DNA of 64,000 nt from Mytilus californianus (GCF_021869535.1 NW_026262712.1:53510384-53574383), one strand, 5' to 3'. Shown: positions 1 through 11,529, counted from the first letter of the stretch. Notes: generated from the letters alone by a model not told the origin. Translations and numbers: made by a program.

Positions 1-227
1 TGTCGTCTTAGATATAATGCGAGGTTTAGAAGGGACCGGAATTACTATAGACAACAGATTTTACTAATTGTCATTTAGGTAACACGGGTCCTTATACATA
101 TAAATTTAACATTTGGGTTGTCGTCGTTTGTCTTTGGTTAGTCGTTTTTTCAAGTTACTTATACTAGCTAAAATATGATTGTATAAACAAAAGAAATGAA
201 CCTTACATGTTATAAATCGATGTCTGA

Positions 228-440
228 CTTGCCCAAGCTGATCTCAAAAACCTTACCATAACTATCATAGACCACAACGAGAGTTGGTCAATGGCCGACA
301 GACTTGCTCGGGAAAATTTTTGGATAAGAAAGTTAAGAACAGTTTCCCCAGAGGGCATTATTGAAAAAACACAGAATGAGTCCCTACCATCACTTGTTTC
401 CAGCAACTCAGACTTTAGTACAGGACGCTTCCAGTTTTAA
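228..440 (+). pseudogene. Penelope-like retroelement C-terminal fragment
   Basis: An open frame of about 70 codons ends at the TAA at 440. Its middle reads DHNESWSMADRLARENFWIR followed by KLRTVSPEG. This pattern, ID-H-N-x-x-W, then a basic stretch, then FWI-x-x-L-x-T-x-x-P-x-G, is what I know from the end of the GIY-YIG endonuclease region of Penelope-like and related retroelements. The frame is closed upstream by a TGA at 225-227, and nothing recognisable of a reverse transcriptase remains next to it, so this is a truncated, dead copy. It could derive from the same family as the reverse transcriptase fragment at 18103-18980. Assignment rests on remembered family consensus only. Confidence 0.4.
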
Positions 441-649
441 GGAATTTATTCCTCCTCCCAAACATCAATATTGAAAAAAAAATTACCAGCGTATTGATTC
501 GTGATAATTTGTATAACGATCATGATCATAATTTCAGTTTGACTACCACATGTCAAGATAAGAATCATTCTACATCTTACTGATGAAGGATATTAGTTAT
601 CAGAAATATTTAACATTTGTTCATGATTTTATTTTATTATTTTTTTTTT

Positions 650-1064
650 TGTGATGTTGTACCCTTTTAGACTGAAGAGACATTAATTGTCGAAATCCGG
701 ATACGGTGTACTAATTTTTGCACCTTTTGTTTGCGGTATACCATCTTTTCCGCAAGTTTATTGTTTTCTGTTTGATATTAAATTAATATTTAAGATCCAT
801 TTTGTTACATCTGGTGATCATTTTATTTGGCAATCGCTAATGGCAGTCAGCAGGGTTTAAGAACATCCGTTGTTCGACCTGCTAGTCAAATGCGTTTTGT
901 TAAAATATACTTTGTCACTTTTTTGGTCTTTTGGAAAATGTTGTTTGTGCTGTATTTAGACCCCTCTACCAAGAAATTTGTTTTACACGACACGTATAAA
1001 AATTGCGGTTTTTATCCAACGCAATCATAGGTTTGAACGTTGTTTTCAATTTAGACTTATATAT
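650..1064 (+). repeat. 539-bp family repeat, isolated copy
   Basis: This stretch is a diverged copy of the repeat that forms the array at 54156-56240. Shared landmarks are the segment GGCAATCGCTAATGGCAGTC near 830, the 'TGTTCGACCTG' block near 873 and the 'AATTGCGGTTTTTATCCAAC' block near 1001. Short frames in it recur in every copy because the DNA repeats, not because a gene is conserved. The copy stops where the 1065-2182 element begins, in an AT-rich stretch. Confidence 0.8.
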
Positions 1065-2182
1065 GTTACAGGCATTTTCTAAATTTAGGCATTTTATAAA
1101 ATGCCTTAAATCTTTAGGCATTTTCTAAAATGCCTGCAAGATTCAGACATTTTACATAATGACTAATTTTTCTAGGCATTTTACAAAATGCCTGGAAAAA
1201 TTGAAAGGCATTTTACAAAATGCCTGAAATTATTTTATAGAATGAAATGTTAAAAAAAACCAATTGAAAGCTTTGAACAACAGAGCAGTTTTATTTATGA
1301 TAATTACTGAATGTTAAAGCTTGCAATTTAAGAGTTTTAATAATCAAAAATAAGTTTTAATGAATTATTCCAAATTCACACAAGCACAGAACTCGGCAAT
1401 TATTTGTTATTTCTTAAAATGTTTGGATGACATAACTGTTACACAATATTAATTTGTCCTATTTTTTTTTGCAAATACATTGTTGGGCGTAAAATCTGGT
1501 TTTAGCACTTCGACCACATTTGGAAAAACCAGGATGATGACACATTTAGCTCTTGCATTACCTTTTCTGATAAAACACTTAACGTTCGACAACATTGGGT
1601 TTCGCAATAATCACACACGTCACACATGAATATCTTCTTTTTGATATGTTCCCAAAAGATTCAAAGTACATTTTCATGATTAGTTTGACTTGTATCATTT
1701 TGGCTTATAGTTTTTGAACTGAAGCAGATCTACCCCTTCGGTGGTCTATTGAAAGAACAATTTGTCCTTCTGCCATTTTGATAAAATAATCATAAATTTA
1801 CTATCTAAAAATAGAGAATGAGTACATACTTAACGTAGTTTCACTAAAAAGAACATATCATATGACATATATATACAAACTTTCCCAGCTGGTTTTTCAA
1901 GAATAAATTAATTCTACCGAACCATTAGTTATTTTCTTTGCAAGATGTTGTGTTTTTGTCCACCTTTTTGTCATATGCATCTCAATGATATCCTTTTTCT
2001 ACAAATTGCCCGAAACTGAACAGGCAATTTGTTGAGTATTGTTTCAAAATTTCAGTCATTTTACAAAATGACTAGGTATTTTTAGTCATTTTATATAATG
2101 CTTGTCAAGGTTAGGCATTTAATAAATTTCCTGAAAATTTAGTCATTTTACAAAATGCCTAAATTTAGAAAATGCCTGCAAC
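1065..2182. mobile_element. 1.1-kb TIR element with AGGCATTTT palindromic subrepeats
   Basis: Both ends carry an inverted repeat of about 40 bp. The left end begins GTTACAGGCATTTTCTAAAT; the right end, read on the other strand, begins GTTGCAGGCATTTTCTAAAT. Inside each end the motif AGGCATTTT-N-AAAATGCCT, itself a palindrome, recurs several times (about 1086-1230 on the left, 2050-2160 on the right). ATAT flanks both sides (1061-1064 and 2183-2186) and may be a 4 bp target duplication, although the sequence is AT-rich. The minus strand at 1471-1639 has two short Cys/His-rich pieces in different frames (CDVCDYCETQCC and CHHPGFSKCG), perhaps the remains of a zinc-finger N-terminus. No transposase is visible; I cannot name the superfamily. 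Confidence 0.75.
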
Positions 2183-3375
2183 ATATACATATATACAGGT
2201 AACAAAGTAACGATCAGAGAGTCACACATGTATGCACTTTGGTCCGTGTAACACTTATCAATTAAAAAGTTTTAAAATTTTAGATTTTTGGAATTTTGAT
2301 CAAAGTTTTGAAATTTTGAAATTTTCACCAAATAATTAAAATTTTAAAATTCTAAATATCGTTTTTAAATTTGATAGTTTAGATATTTGATCAAACTTTA
2401 AAAGTACTAAACTTAACGTTCAGTTTTGATTATTTCGCTTTTTATAAGTTTGATTTTTTCAATTTTTGATTAAGAAATCAAAATTAGAAAAGGGGCGAAA
2501 AGAGGGGTACATGTAAACACGGCTCTGATTGCGTAAACCCCTGAGGTTTTACGCAGTATATATATGACGATGTCCGTAGTCTTTCGGAACACCGGATTTT
2601 GTTCGGAATACATCTGTTCTTTCTATGACCACCTTTCATATACATGCGCAATAGCTTATTAATTGACCTGTTGAATAAGCATTAGCATCTTAAAGTTGCT
2701 ATAGAGATAGGTTACATATGATGCGAAATTTATTATGATGCAAGCTACTTTAATAAGCATTTGAATACTTCCTTGCACGCAATTACAAACTGCTAATATT
2801 TACCTACATATATGCGTACTTATTTTGATTAGAGTCGAACGTTGAAACCAGCTTTGTTTAGATATGAGATAAGATTTCATGTAAACAATGCGATTTATAT
2901 TCGGAACGAGAATCGTTAAAACTAAAATCTATAAAAGAAGTATAACTAGCATTTCATTTAAGATTTTGAGTCTAGGGAAGATGTACTTGATGTACAAAGC
3001 AGGCTAATTCCTTTTTTATACTGAAATTAAAAAGAAGTCTTTCTTGCACTTTATTAAAATTTTACGTCTAGAATAGACCAAGGACGTATATAATCTATTA
3101 TACGTCCTTGAATGGATGAAAAAAACGAGGATTTTTCGAAAAAAATATCGTTTATTAAAAATAACGTTTAAGTTAATTATGAAAGTACATTGCAAATTGA
3201 AATACAGTTATTTTCTTTGTTTAAATATTGCAACATTATTTCCCTTTTAATTGCAAAAAATAGAAAGACAATATAAATACTAAAAAAAAATCATAGAAAG
3301 ATCTTGCGAGGTTAATGATTTTTTTTCTTATTATAATTACTCACAGGTTCAGAAACTTTTCTTAAAAAAATAGGA

Positions 3376-4579
3376 ATGGCTGCTGGAAATGACGCATGTT
3401 TTCAATGTTATACAAAAATAAGAAACAATCAGATTCCAAAGTTAAATTCAAAATACAATCTTCTTGATCCAGGGAAAATTCCTTCATGTTTGGAAGGACT
3501 GTCTTTAATGGAGAAAAGATTATTAAGTATAATTCATGTATTTCTTACCATTGTTGTTTTGCCTGGTGGCCAGTTTGCTGCAAAAGGCATGACAATAGAT
3601 TTTTCCAATAAATATTCAACAAAATATTAATTTACTTCCAAATAAATTTCAAAACTGTAACATAATCACTGTTTCATATGGAGAAAATAAAGATGTAAAG
3701 CCCACCCACCATGTTCGTAGGAAAGTTGTCTTCAGTTGTCTTAAATGGTTAAAGGCTTTTAATTGTTTGTACGAAAACATTGAAATAGACGAATATTGTT
3801 TAAGAAATTTAACAGATAATATAGATAACTTGGAATTTGATAGCAATATAGAAATGGAAGAATTTGGTGTTATAAATACTGATTATGATACTCCAAACTT
3901 TGACTTGAAAACTGTTATAACTGACAATTTGAATCATTTAAATTTACCAAAATGTTCGTCTTCGCCTTCTTATGCATATGATATTGAAAATGGTGAAGAG
4001 GGAGCTTTTCAATGGCTTTTCCCATTTGGTAAATTTGTACCCCTATCAATATTTTCAGCATAGATTGTACTTTAAAGATGGAAGATTTAGAAAAGATATT
4101 GGATATTTAATGCATGCAATTAACTTTTAGGAATTTCACAGATTAGTAAATTCTGTAAATATACACATGGGAATGAGAAAAAGTTCTAATGGTCCTTTAA
4201 CTGCACGAGATTTGAATGATGAAACTTTTAATTCTGAAGTAATAAATAACTCGTATATATGTTTATGAAGTTGATTAGAGGAACAGCTGCTTATTGGAAA
4301 AATAATTTACTTAATTTACTTGCAATGTTTAAAACACTTGGCCCTCCAAGTTTATTTGTTACTTTATCAGCAAATGATATGCATTGGCCAGATTTGATAA
4401 TGACACTTAATAATTGTTCTCATGAAGAAGCATTTGAATACTCAAATGCTGCTGAATTTGTGAAAAAGGATCCTTTTTTAACTGCATTGCATTTTCAAAA
4501 ACGTTTTAAAGCTCTTTTAGATCATGTGATTTATGGACCTCTTCAGCCATTTGGAAAAATTAAAGATCTTTTTAATTAA
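3376..4579 (+). pseudogene. Helitron-type Rep/helicase polyprotein, N-terminal part only, frameshifted
   Basis: Three frames together follow the N-terminal region of Helitron polyproteins. At 3376-3628: CFQC, then IPKL, then DPGKIP...L-x-GLSLMEKRLLS and LPGGQ. A frameshift near 3620 leads to HHVRRKVVFSCLKWLKAFN and YENIEIDE (about 3700-3790), ending with WLFPFGKF at about 4030. From 4065 DGRFRKDIGYL resumes, with stops near 4125 and 4255. Then 4264-4579 reads RGTAAYWKNNL, LGPPSLFVTLSANDMHWPD and FQKRF, the Helitron_like_N domain. The frame ends just where the HUH Rep nickase motif should follow, so nickase and helicase are absent. It lies inside the Helentron-like element and can only be a fossil. 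Confidence 0.85.
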
Positions 4580-5686
4580 TCTCTATACATTGAATATCAG
4601 ATATCTAAATGTTTTTCAACTCAAAATTATAATTGAAAAATTCAATATGGTTTTGTACATATTTGTATCTAACGCTTAGATTTCATAAACTTTTTAAGGA
4701 GCCTGAAAACTTCAATTCTTTTTGGCAATCTACTTTAAGATCATTATTGCTTAAAACATGTATACTATTTTATTATAAGTGTAAATATATAATTGAACCT
4801 TGCTTTAATTGACGAGTGTTAATGATTTGTACTTTATAATGCACATTATAGTAATACCATGGAAACTAGAGTTTAAGATTATTAGAACACAAGTTTATTG
4901 CTTAATTATGATTAATCTGTCAGAGAAAAGGATTTCATAACCAGTAAAAAATTCAATATCTTAGCCAATTTCTTACTAAAACACTTTCCCAATTAACTTC
5001 AAGTTTCAAAATCAAAATTTGTTCAAGTAATATCTTTGCATATAAAATTATAAATTGATACATTGTATGTGTCTGAATGTTTGAAAGAGATTCTTAATTT
5101 TGAAAAGTTATATGAAACTTTATCATTTTGTAGTGCCTGCATGATCTTTTGTATTTTCTCTAAAATGATCTTGCCATGTTTGTTTAAGATAAAATATTAT
5201 TGGTATTAAATTGATTTGTTGTTTGCATTTACGATTTCTTTCACTTAAACATAGAAGCAGCAAGAAACATGAAATTGTATGACATATATAATTGAGGAAT
5301 TAGTTTCTTTAGTATCGACTAATTTGAGTTAAAAAAAAAATCAATATTGGAAATCAGTGATTTTTTTCATTCAAAACTGCTTCAATATAAAAATCAGAAG
5401 ATGTCGTATGAATGTCAATGACACAACTCCCTTTCAAGACACAATGTGGTACATGTACAATTAAGCAACATTTTACAGGTTACATTTTTTCTTTCAATAC
5501 AAGCCATCTCAGTGATCAGTAGGCTATACAGTGCCCCCAAATGACTAGTATAAAACTATCCAGCACGAGAGAAAAAGGATAGGTCAAAATAAGAAACCTA
5601 CAAGGCAACTTCAGTTCCATTTCAATATTTAGATTAAATATTCTAATGGATTTGTCAAATGTCAGAGGGAATATCTGTTTTAAATG

Positions 5687-5960
5687 TGATAGGAATACCA
5701 ATGAGACAACTCTCCATCAAGACACAGTGTAGTCAAAGTAAGCAATTATAGGTTATAATACAGCCTTCAACACAAAGGCTTGGCTCACATTGAACTGCAT
5801 CTTACTAGGGCCCCAAGACACTGTTATAAAACAATTCAAACAGGAAAAATCAAATCTAATTTAACTTCAAACCAGAAAAAAAAGCAAATATGAACTGTAC
5901 CAAAAAAACCCACTAAACAACATGCTTCTGACTTGGGACATGTGCTTATGAATACACCTG
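5687..5960 (+). repeat. Mussel interspersed repeat, family A (old copy)
   Basis: The run beginning ACCAATGAGACAACTCTCCA at 5698 and including 'CCTTCAACACAAAGGCTTGG' near 5765 matches the better preserved copies at 46130-46460 and 63285-63605. A more decayed related stretch precedes it at about 5393-5560. It sits in the non-coding 3' half of the Helentron-like element. Confidence 0.75.
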
Positions 5961-7389
5961 TTTTAAAAGAATTTACATACATACCATAAGACAGCAGTGT
6001 AACTTTACCATGTAAAAGACACCCCTTAAAAGTTAATGAAAAAAAGTGATCAAATAAAAAAAGGAACACCTTACAACAGTTCATAAATGTGGCCTTTAAA
6101 CAAACTAATGTTTAGAAATGGATATTCAGTGATAATTTCAGGTTTGATTATGTTGATTAAAGATTAGTTTGAAACTAACTCTTATCTAAAAAATCGATTA
6201 TCTAATATTTAATGCCAAACAAGCATTTGGGTTTACGATTGCATTTCTTTTTTTTAAAGAAAGCAACTTGTTATGATCATTCTTAGTTAGGAATAAAAAG
6301 CACGAAGTATACCTGTAAACTGCCAAACGAAATAAAAGCGGAACGAAGCGAAACAAAATGAAGTGAAAAGTTACTGTTACTTAAAAGTTAATGTATAAAA
6401 TAAAACCAGAGGCAGACAGTTTAAAGCGGTTAAAAATTGGATAACAAAATAAATATTTCTCAAAAGAAGAGAATTCATTTTAAAACAAGACGCACGGCTC
6501 TGATTATGATGATTCTTACCTTAGAAAAGAAAGCACGAAATATAGCAAATCATTTTTAAGTGCAAAATAAATAATCTAAAGAAGAAGTTATTTTTTAAAA
6601 CAAATTGGACATCACATGAGATAACAGTATCCTGAAAATTTAAAGGTTTTGCATCTATTGAAAAAAAAATGTAAACCTATTCAAACCGGCATCAAACAAG
6701 TTGATTTACGTTTTAAAAAAACTCTAACATAAGCTTAGCATTTCAGATAAATAATTCAGAACTATTTGGTTTCCCTAGCGCCCATCATTTAGGAGTAACA
6801 GTGAAAACGTATCAACTTGCATGAGGCCTAATAGTATGATAGGGTTGGGTATGTACATAATTTCTTCTGAACTTTAAGCAATAAAATGGCTCAATACACG
6901 TGGATTCTCTCAAATTTGATTTCATTTTTTTTTTTTTTTTTTTGCTTTACGACTTCTTACTATCTGCAATCATGTCGGCAGATGAAATCATTGAATGTAA
7001 ATTTTGAACGATCATCTTTAACCTTTAATCAATTATTTCGGTTGTTATAAATAGTTGGCCTTCAAATATTCGGTTTTTGAGCGTTCCTGATGAAGGTAGA
7101 TCCAGAAAAGCGCTTCGGACGCATGCAATTTTTAACGTTTTGTTTGTTTTTCATCGATTGCATGACGATCATATATTGCCTTGTATCATTGATTTCAGTT
7201 CAAAGTATTGGAACGGTAGGAATACTGAATTGATGGAGTCGCAATGAACGTTGTGCTAGTCACGAATGTGGGAGGTTGTTGATATCTAATTACACTGCTA
7301 CCCGCTATACACGCTGAATTTAAGAGTAAGATCAAATATTAGTAGCTTAGAGCCAGGATACTATTATAAGGTATCTCAATAAACTCATC

Positions 7390-7508
7390 ATAGATACCAG
7401 GATGGAAATTTTGTTTTTGCCGACCAGACGCGCGTTTCGTCTATAAATGACTCATCAGTGACGCTCGAATCAAATAAAGTTAAAAAGGCCAAATAAAGTA
7501 AACTCATC
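7390..7508 (-). mobile_element. 119-bp hammerhead module present in one palindrome arm only
   Basis: TAAACTCATC at 7380-7389 is repeated exactly at 7499-7508. The DNA between, together with one copy of this 10-mer, has no counterpart in the right arm, where the matching place near 8753 has a single GATGAGTT. Either the module was inserted with a 10 bp target duplication, or it was lost from the right arm by recombination between direct repeats. It contains the hammerhead ribozyme. Confidence 0.65.
7421..7464 (-). ncRNA. Type I hammerhead ribozyme with minimal stem III
   Basis: Read on the minus strand: core CUGAUGA (7458 to 7452), stem II GUC (7451-7449) and GAC (7441-7439) around a 7 nt loop AUUUAUA, then GAAA (7438-7435), then stem III and the cleavage triplet GUC with cleavage predicted after the C at 7427. 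All invariant core bases are present. Stem III is the self-complementary ACGCGCGU with no room for a loop, as in the hammerheads of Penelope-like elements and retrozymes, which are thought to act as dimers. Stem I is weakened: A-U, C-G, then two wobble pairs, then mismatches. Activity is unknown. Confidence 0.75.
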
Positions 7509-10152
7509 GTTCTGGTCTTGTAAAAGCTGAATACATTCATACCATATAAACGTATACCATAAACATTATTTTCAGCCTGCATATTTATGTAATAGTTGCC
7601 GCTGTACATTAAGCGCCCATCTACCCGTTTGTAGGTGTCGGCATTTTGAAATCGTGATTTGAAATAAATCTTTAAAAGTTCATATCAACGATTAATGGTA
7701 ATCTATTTGGGAATCGGAAATATAAATATTGTCACTAAGGTGACTCTAAATTTGACTTGGATACTTCCACTATGGGCTTCAATAATGGTACATTTTTCAG
7801 GTGCGGTTCAATGTATTTGAAAAAGGTGGGGGGCCTAGTCAGGGAACGAACATTTAACTTCAAGTATGGTTTTTTCCGTAAAGAAATATTCCGATCCCCA
7901 ATTTGATGAAAAAAAATTTCTTTTCTAGCAGAGGACACACAAAAATATTCTTGATTTCCCCCTATATCTTATAGTGTTAAATTTTGAACAAAAAATTTGA
8001 TTGATAGCGTTGAAAAACCAAATAAAATTTAACTCCGACAAAAAACCATACCCCCCCCCCCCTTTTTTTGAAGTTAAATGGTTGCTCCCTTAGACAACGT
8101 TTGGACTGAGGCTTGTAAAAGGTATATGCATTTATCATATATGTAGCTCCATTAGGGGTCCTAAATCCGCCCTGTTTTTAAATAGCGAATAAAAGGAAAT
8201 GGGATTTTTTTTGTATCAAGGGATAGTTCGATAACTTAAAAATGCGCAAATAACAAATACGGAACTATGATCCCTTGCTACAAAAATATCCCGTTTCCTT
8301 TTAGTCGCTATTTAAAAACAGAGGCGGATTTAGGGGGCCCGCCCACCCCTAACAGAGCTACATATATGATAAATGCATATCCTTTTTACAAGCATTGGTC
8401 CTAACGTTGTCTGAATAGGCCCCACATTTTCAAATTCATGTATTCGCACCTGAAAAATGTACCATTATTGAAGCCCCTTGTGGAGGTATCCAAGTCAAAT
8501 TTAGTGTCACCTTGGTGACAATATTTAAATTTCCGATGCCTAAATAGATTACCATCTCGATTGGTCACTTCAACTTAATCATATGTTATCGTTGATATGA
8601 ACTTTTTAAGATTATTTAAAATTACGATTTCAAAATGCCAACACCTACAAATGGATAGATGGGCAACTATTTCATAAATATGCAGCCTTAAAATAATGTT
8701 TATGGTATACGTGTATATGGTATGAATGTATTCAGCTTTTACAAGACCAGCACGATGAGTTGGGTACATTTGAACAGTATCCTGGCTCCAAGCTAGTAAT
8801 ATTTTATCGTACTTCTGAATTCAGCGTGTATAGCGGGTAGCAGTGTAAAATAGTTATCAACAACCTCCTACATTCGTGGCTAACACAACGTTCATTGCGA
8901 CACTATAAACTCAGTATTCCTACCGTATCAATGCTTTGAACTGAAATCAATGATAAAAGGCAATATATGATCGTCATGTGCAATCGATAAAAAATGAAAA
9001 CAAACAAAACGTTAAAAATTGCATGTGTCCGAAGCGCTTTTCTGGATCTACCTTCATCAGGAACGCTCAAAAGCCGAATATTTGAAGGCCAACTATTTAT
9101 AACAACAGAAATAATTGATAAAATGTTAACTGAGATGATCGTTCAAAATTTACATTCAATGATTTCATCTGCCGACATGATTGCAGATAGTAAGAAGTCG
9201 TAGAGCAAAACAAAAAAGAAATCAAATCAAATTGGAGGGGATACACGTGTTTTGAACCATTTATCGCCTAAAGTACGGCAGAAAATATTAACATAATTAA
9301 CCCTACCATACTATTTAGCCTACTGCGAGCTGGTCAGTTTTCACTGTTACTCCTAAATGATGGGAGCTGGGGAAACCAAATAGTTCAGAATTATTTATCT
9401 GAAACGCTAAGCTTATGTTAGAGATTATTGTAAACGTAAATAAACTTGTTTGTTGCAGGTTTGAATAGGTTTAAATTTTTTTTTTTCAATAGATGCAAAA
9501 CCTAAAAAAAAATCAGGATACTATTACCTCATGTGCTGTCCAATTTGTTTTAAAAAAAGCCCCGACTTTTGCAATTAAAAATGATTTGATATATTTCGTT
9601 CTTTTTATTCCTAACTAAGAATGATCATAATCAGAGTCGTGTTTCTTGTTTTAAAATTAATTCTCCACTTCTGAAAAATATTTATTTTTGTTATCCAATT
9701 TTTTCACCGCTTACAACTGTCTCCCGCTGGCTTTATTTTATACATTAACTTAAGTAACAGTTACTGTTCATTTCATTATGTTTCGTTTCTTTTCATTTTG
9801 TTTTGTTTCGTTCCGCTTTTATTCCGTTTTGCACTTTACAGGTACCCCTCTTTTCGCCCGTTTTCTATTTTTCATATCTTAATCAAAAATTTAAAAAATC
9901 AAACTTTCAAAAAGCGAAATAATCAAAACTGCACGTTAAGTTTAGTACTTTTAAAGTTTGATCAAATATCTAAACTATCAAATTTAAAAACGATATTTAG
10001 AATTTTAAAATTTTAATTATTTGGTGAAAATTTCAGAATTTCCAAAATTTTCAAAAATTTGGAATTTTAATATTTTAAAACTTTGATAAAAATTCCAAAA
10101 ATCTAAAATTTGAAAACTTTTTAAAATTTTTAATTGATAAGTGTTATACGGA

Positions 10153-11529
10153 CAGTTTATCGGGAAAATTAATGAAAGATATTGATCACACTTTTCTCTA
10201 CACAACCAAAAAAACAGAGATTAAATAAATGACATGTTCGTTGAAAAAATTGTTCATAAAAAGAGTTTACCGAAATAAGTAGAGGCAAAACCACAAGTGA
10301 AGTTACAAGAATAAAATCATGAATCTGGTATGGGACTTTCCAATAATGTTTCCATGATTTCCTTACCAATACATTCGTTCAGTTTAAACGATGTACGATT
10401 ATCTAAGTAAAACTATATTTAAATTGCAGATATGTGGTGTGGAAATGGAGGAGGACTATGTAGGGGTAAAAAATCGCCACGCACAAACAGAAAGTTGTAA
10501 TCCTTAACATACAATAAATATTGACCTTTCCAATGTTCCACTTTTTTACACCCAAATACAGTTTATATGCATGAGGATTATTCTGAATGAATGAAACTAC
10601 AAATCAAAAAATCAATTTCAACATAATTAGCTAAAAAAAATGGCAAGCTTTTTAGAAAAGCTATTACTTGTTGCTTCTCATCACGGTGCGGAGCTATTAG
10701 TTTCAGTCGACATACACGCCATCTTGAAATTATTACTTATCACATATATATTCTGATTGGTTGCTTTATGATGCAGCTGAGATACGGCAACAGCTATTGG
10801 CTTAAATGAGATAAAGAATTACAGACTTTTCCCGTCTCAAGATAAGACATCAAATGCCGGAAAATTAACTATCATATGTTTTCAGTTCCGATCAACTGTC
10901 ATTAAATCACTGTTCGTTTTATTATGCATATATCGCACGTTAAAATTCAATATTGAAATATCAATTATTAAAACGTGTTTATTTGCTTTGTTAATCTGCA
11001 ATATGCACGATTTGTTTTGCTAAACAATGTTTCTATATAATGTTTACAAAGATGCATTATCTGTATTTAATAACTTCTGCCAATCTAGGCACACCTCCAG
11101 AGAGGCACACCTCCAGAGTCGTGTCTATTTGTAAATGTTTTAATTTTTAACAAGTAAAGTGAAACATACCTAAACATTCATATATATATCTAAAAACACT
11201 ATATATACAGAGCTACCAATCAAATTTGCAAGTCAATGACCAGCTGAAAGAACTAGAAAATCACTCCACAAAAACACATTGACAACTTAACACTGAACAG
11301 CCAGTTTAAAATTTCAAAAAAGTTCATCTTAATATATATACAAAAATTAATATTCCAAGTCTAAGACATCCATTTTAGATCAATCAATATATAAAAATAC
11401 CACATTTCCAATACTATATCAACAACTACATGCACACACATTACCTTAAATTAGGATAGAGCGAAGCAGTCCACAGCTTTTTAGAAAGCTCAAACTTGTA
11501 TTACTAATAATGAACAAGTTCCGAGTCGA
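10153..11529. other. Non-genic AT-rich stretch
   Basis: I see no gene here. A 16 bp unit AGGCACACCTCCAGAG is tandemly duplicated near 11088-11118. Short open frames have no family resemblance that I recognise. Confidence 0.6.

Larger units (their letters stand above)
2531..6272 (+). mobile_element. Helentron-like rolling-circle element, 3.7 kb, non-autonomous
   Basis: The right palindrome arm has CTCTGATTATGATCATTC uninterrupted (as complement, near 9620-9640). In the left copy CTCTGATT ends at 2530 and ATGATCATTC resumes at 6273, so 3742 bp were inserted, between two T residues if one T is assigned to each side. The left end starts with GCGTAAACCC; CGTAAACCC (2532-2540) recurs inverted at 6229-6237, 35 bp inside the right end, and is followed by a terminal hairpin TTTCTTT...AAAGAAA. 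Asymmetric terminal inverted repeats, T-T insertion and a 3' hairpin are the features I know for Helentrons (Helitron2). The interior carries a decayed Rep N-terminus on the plus strand, consistent with this orientation. No helicase or endonuclease is left. Confidence 0.75.
2241..10152. repeat. Giant imperfect palindrome (foldback element), arms about 2 kb
   Basis: The sequence from about 2241 to 2513 and from 6313 to about 8235 reappears as its reverse complement from about 8250 to 10152. Landmarks: GTCCGTGTAACACTTATCAA at 2242 against its complement ending at about 10151; 'CGAACGATCA' near 7000 against 9140; 'GCGCTTCGGACGC' near 7110 against 9030; the block with GGTACATTTTTCAGGTGC near 7788 against 8450. 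The dyad centre is near 8242, with a few dozen unpaired bases. The left arm is split by the Helentron-like element at 2531-6272. Arms differ by scattered substitutions and small indels, so the palindrome is old. No transposase gene is seen inside. Confidence 0.85.

Noticed and set aside
8051..8074. Poly-C/poly-T run as a possible regulatory tract
   Set aside because: Homopolymer runs of this sort recur at 14665 and 58064 and look like ordinary slippage products.
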